Shown here: positions 62,976 through 64,000 of the stretch, piece after piece | Position numbering within the stretch: position 1 is the stretch's first letter | Layout of the letters: each line of letters begins with the position of its first letter | DNA from: Microscilla marina ATCC 23134 | Lineage (GTDB): Bacteria > Bacteroidota > Bacteroidia > Cytophagales > Microscillaceae | NCBI RefSeq assembly: GCF_000169175.1 | Contig: NZ_AAWS01000003.1 | Location: 124,001-188,000, forward strand | Direction: 5' to 3' | Length of the DNA stretch: 64,000 nucleotides | Translations under genes and position numbers: made by a program | Notes under the pieces: model-generated | What the model saw: the letters and a program-made list of their open reading frames with translations, nothing else | What the model was told of the DNA's origin: nothing | Databases searched by the model: none

Positions 62976-63737
62976 TTACCTCACAAAAACCAATTCATTT
63001 GATTTGGTGCTATGTTGTTCGCTAAAGCCATAACCATCGTAATTGAACCCTTTCAAATCTTCGATGGTTTCTGCATCTGTGTCTACAATGTAACGCACCA
63101 TCATTCCTCTGGCTTTTTTGGCAAAAAAGCTAATCGTTTTGAGTTGATCATTTTTCCAGTCTTTAAACTGTGGCGTAACTATAGGTACTTTGAGTGCTTT
63201 TTTGTCTATTGCCTTAAAATATTCATTACTGGCAAGGTTTACAAATAGTTCTCCTTTGCTTAGTTCATTGTTGAGTTGTTTGGTGATTGACTTTTTCCAA
63301 AACTCGTACAGGTTGGCTTTACTGCCGACTTTAAGTTTGGTACCCATTTCCAGTCTGTAGGGCTGCATCAAATCCAATGGTTTAAGTATGCCATAAAGCC
63401 CCGATAGTATTCTGAGTTTATCTTCTAGTGCCGCCAGTTTTTCTTCGGGAATAGTATATGCGTCTAAGCCTGTATACACATCACCGTTGAACGCATACAC
63501 GGCTTGACGGGCGTTTTCAGAGGCAAACGGGAGTGCCCAGTCTTGGTTGCGTTGCCAGTTGAGTTGCGCCAGGTTTTCGCTGATGCCCATTAGTTCAGTG
63601 AGCTTAGCCGGCGATTTTTTCTTGAGTACAGTGTTCAGTTTTTTGGCTTGAGCCAAAAAAGCCGCCTGGGTGTATTTTTGGGTGGGCAGTGCCGTTTCAA
63701 AATCCAATGATTTGGCAGGAGATACAACTATTTTCAT
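62976..63737 (-). CDS. yaaA: YaaA-family peroxide stress protein (DUF328)
   Basis: Start at 63737 (MKIVVSPAKSLDFETALPTQ) is the family start; the frame to 63812 adds 25 residues of leader. The 253-residue protein has the YaaA hallmarks FNGDVYTGLDAYTIP, LRILSGLYGILKPLDLMQPY, RLEMGTKL and the C-terminal MVRYIVDTDAETIEDLKGFN. E. coli YaaA protects DNA during peroxide stress by limiting free iron and binds DNA. Single gene. Confidence 0.95.
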   Translation of the reverse strand: MKIVVSPAKSLDFETALPTQKYTQAAFLAQAKKLNTVLKKKSPAKLTELMGISENLAQLNWQRNQDWALPFASENARQAVYAFNGDVYTGLDAYTIPEEKLAALEDKLRILSGLYGILKPLDLMQPYRLEMGTKLKVGSKANLYEFWKKSITKQLNNELSKGELFVNLASNEYFKAIDKKALKVPIVTPQFKDWKNDQLKTISFFAKKARGMMVRYIVDTDAETIEDLKGFNYDGYGFSEQHSTKSNELVFVR

Positions 63738-63935
63738 ACAGGTTTTATTACTTTTTTTCAAAAATAGAGTAGCCCATTGACAAAAAAAATAAAGCTTTAT
63801 ATTTCTTATCAATCAGCAGATTGGTAAACTCTATGTAACCCAAATTGTTTGACTGCTAATGCCAGCTTATGTTTTTAATCCAAACTCCACTATATTGCAG
63901 GTGATAGACAGCAATAATTTTAGAAAAAAAACAAA

Positions 63936-64000
63936 ATGAATCAGCCTGTAAAAAAAAGAGCATACGTGTTTCTGTTTGATGGATTTTCTGACTGGGAAAT
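63936..64000 (+). CDS. DJ-1/PfpI family protein (5' end only)
   Basis: ATG at 63936 opens a frame that runs off the window end. The visible 21 residues, ending AYVFLFDGFSDWE, carry the opening beta strand and loop of DJ-1/PfpI (ThiJ) proteins, which are cytoplasmic stress or glyoxalase-like enzymes or amidotransferase-like domains of regulators. The nucleophile-elbow Cys lies beyond the edge. Confidence 0.65.
   Translation, partial: MNQPVKKRAYVFLFDGFSDWE

Noticed and set aside
62951-62983. TGAGGTA...TACCTCA as yaaA terminator
   Set aside because: The hairpin overlaps the yaaA stop codon and has no T run after it.
1-64000. tRNA, rRNA, tmRNA genes
   Set aside because: No conserved T-loop, anticodon-arm or rRNA sequence was seen on either strand by eye.

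Overview
The window is one contiguous piece of a low-GC Bacteroidota chromosome. It most resembles a marine, Microscilla-like member of the Cytophagales, but that placement is inferred from gene content alone. The evidence is: starts without Shine-Dalgarno sequences, one TAnnTTTG-type promoter, many lipoproteins and small secreted proteins, paired TonB proteins, a PorE-like OmpA/PD40 protein, a DUF2851 protein, the long class I (FbaB-type) aldolase and an HslV-type protease. No rRNA, tRNA or CRISPR was seen.

Layout. 0.1-4.7 kb: a TetR regulator with its own operator, a 1.8-kb array of about 13 structured 119-bp tandem repeats, two small unknown genes (one frameshifted) and a partial duplicate of the frameshifted gene. 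4.8-6.4 kb: three tandem secreted Spy-like paralogues separated by covarying RNA hairpins. 6.4-9.5 kb: flavohaemoglobin, a small unknown gene and the pyruvate dehydrogenase E1 beta subunit. 9.8-24.9 kb: mostly cell-envelope genes (lipase-like lipoprotein, Ser/Thr kinase, patatin, M28 peptidase, MATE exporter, papain-like protease, small secreted proteins, DUF192, DUF2851). 24.9-36 kb: a mobile-element-rich stretch around a giant alpha-2-macroglobulin lipoprotein. 36-46.9 kb: a zinc-independent MDR oxidoreductase with a Crp/Fnr regulator, a TerB/GRAM-like protein, a thioredoxin pair, accD, a thioesterase near a cobalamin riboswitch, aldolase, an LRR protein and murB. 47-64 kb: two TonB paralogues, VanZ, gcvH, hslV, two ABC proteins, a PorE-like protein, a nucleotidyltransferase, a phosphatase, yaaA and the start of a DJ-1/PfpI gene.

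Most genes are single units with their own hairpin terminators. Likely translationally coupled pairs are LRR-murB and the DUF6265-like/thioredoxin pair. Central metabolism (pdhB, accD, fbaB, gcvH, murB) is scattered among envelope and stress functions (hmp, hslV, yaaA).

The strongest discovery is at 34.1-35.9 kb. An IS110-family element sits inside a MITE-like element that has perfect 14-bp terminal inverted repeats and a 7-bp target duplication. The 260 bases upstream of its transposase can be folded by eye into a bridge RNA. Its target loop carries CCGCCGCT, matching the left flank and CT core, and ACTACAG, complementary to the right flank; its donor loop partly matches the element's own ends. 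A second intact copy of the MITE at 27.3 kb shows what the empty site looks like. Other notable signals are a second MITE family (three copies with TIRs and target duplications), the 119-bp repeat array, a cobalamin riboswitch whose nearest downstream gene is a thioesterase, and covarying hairpins between the Spy-like genes.
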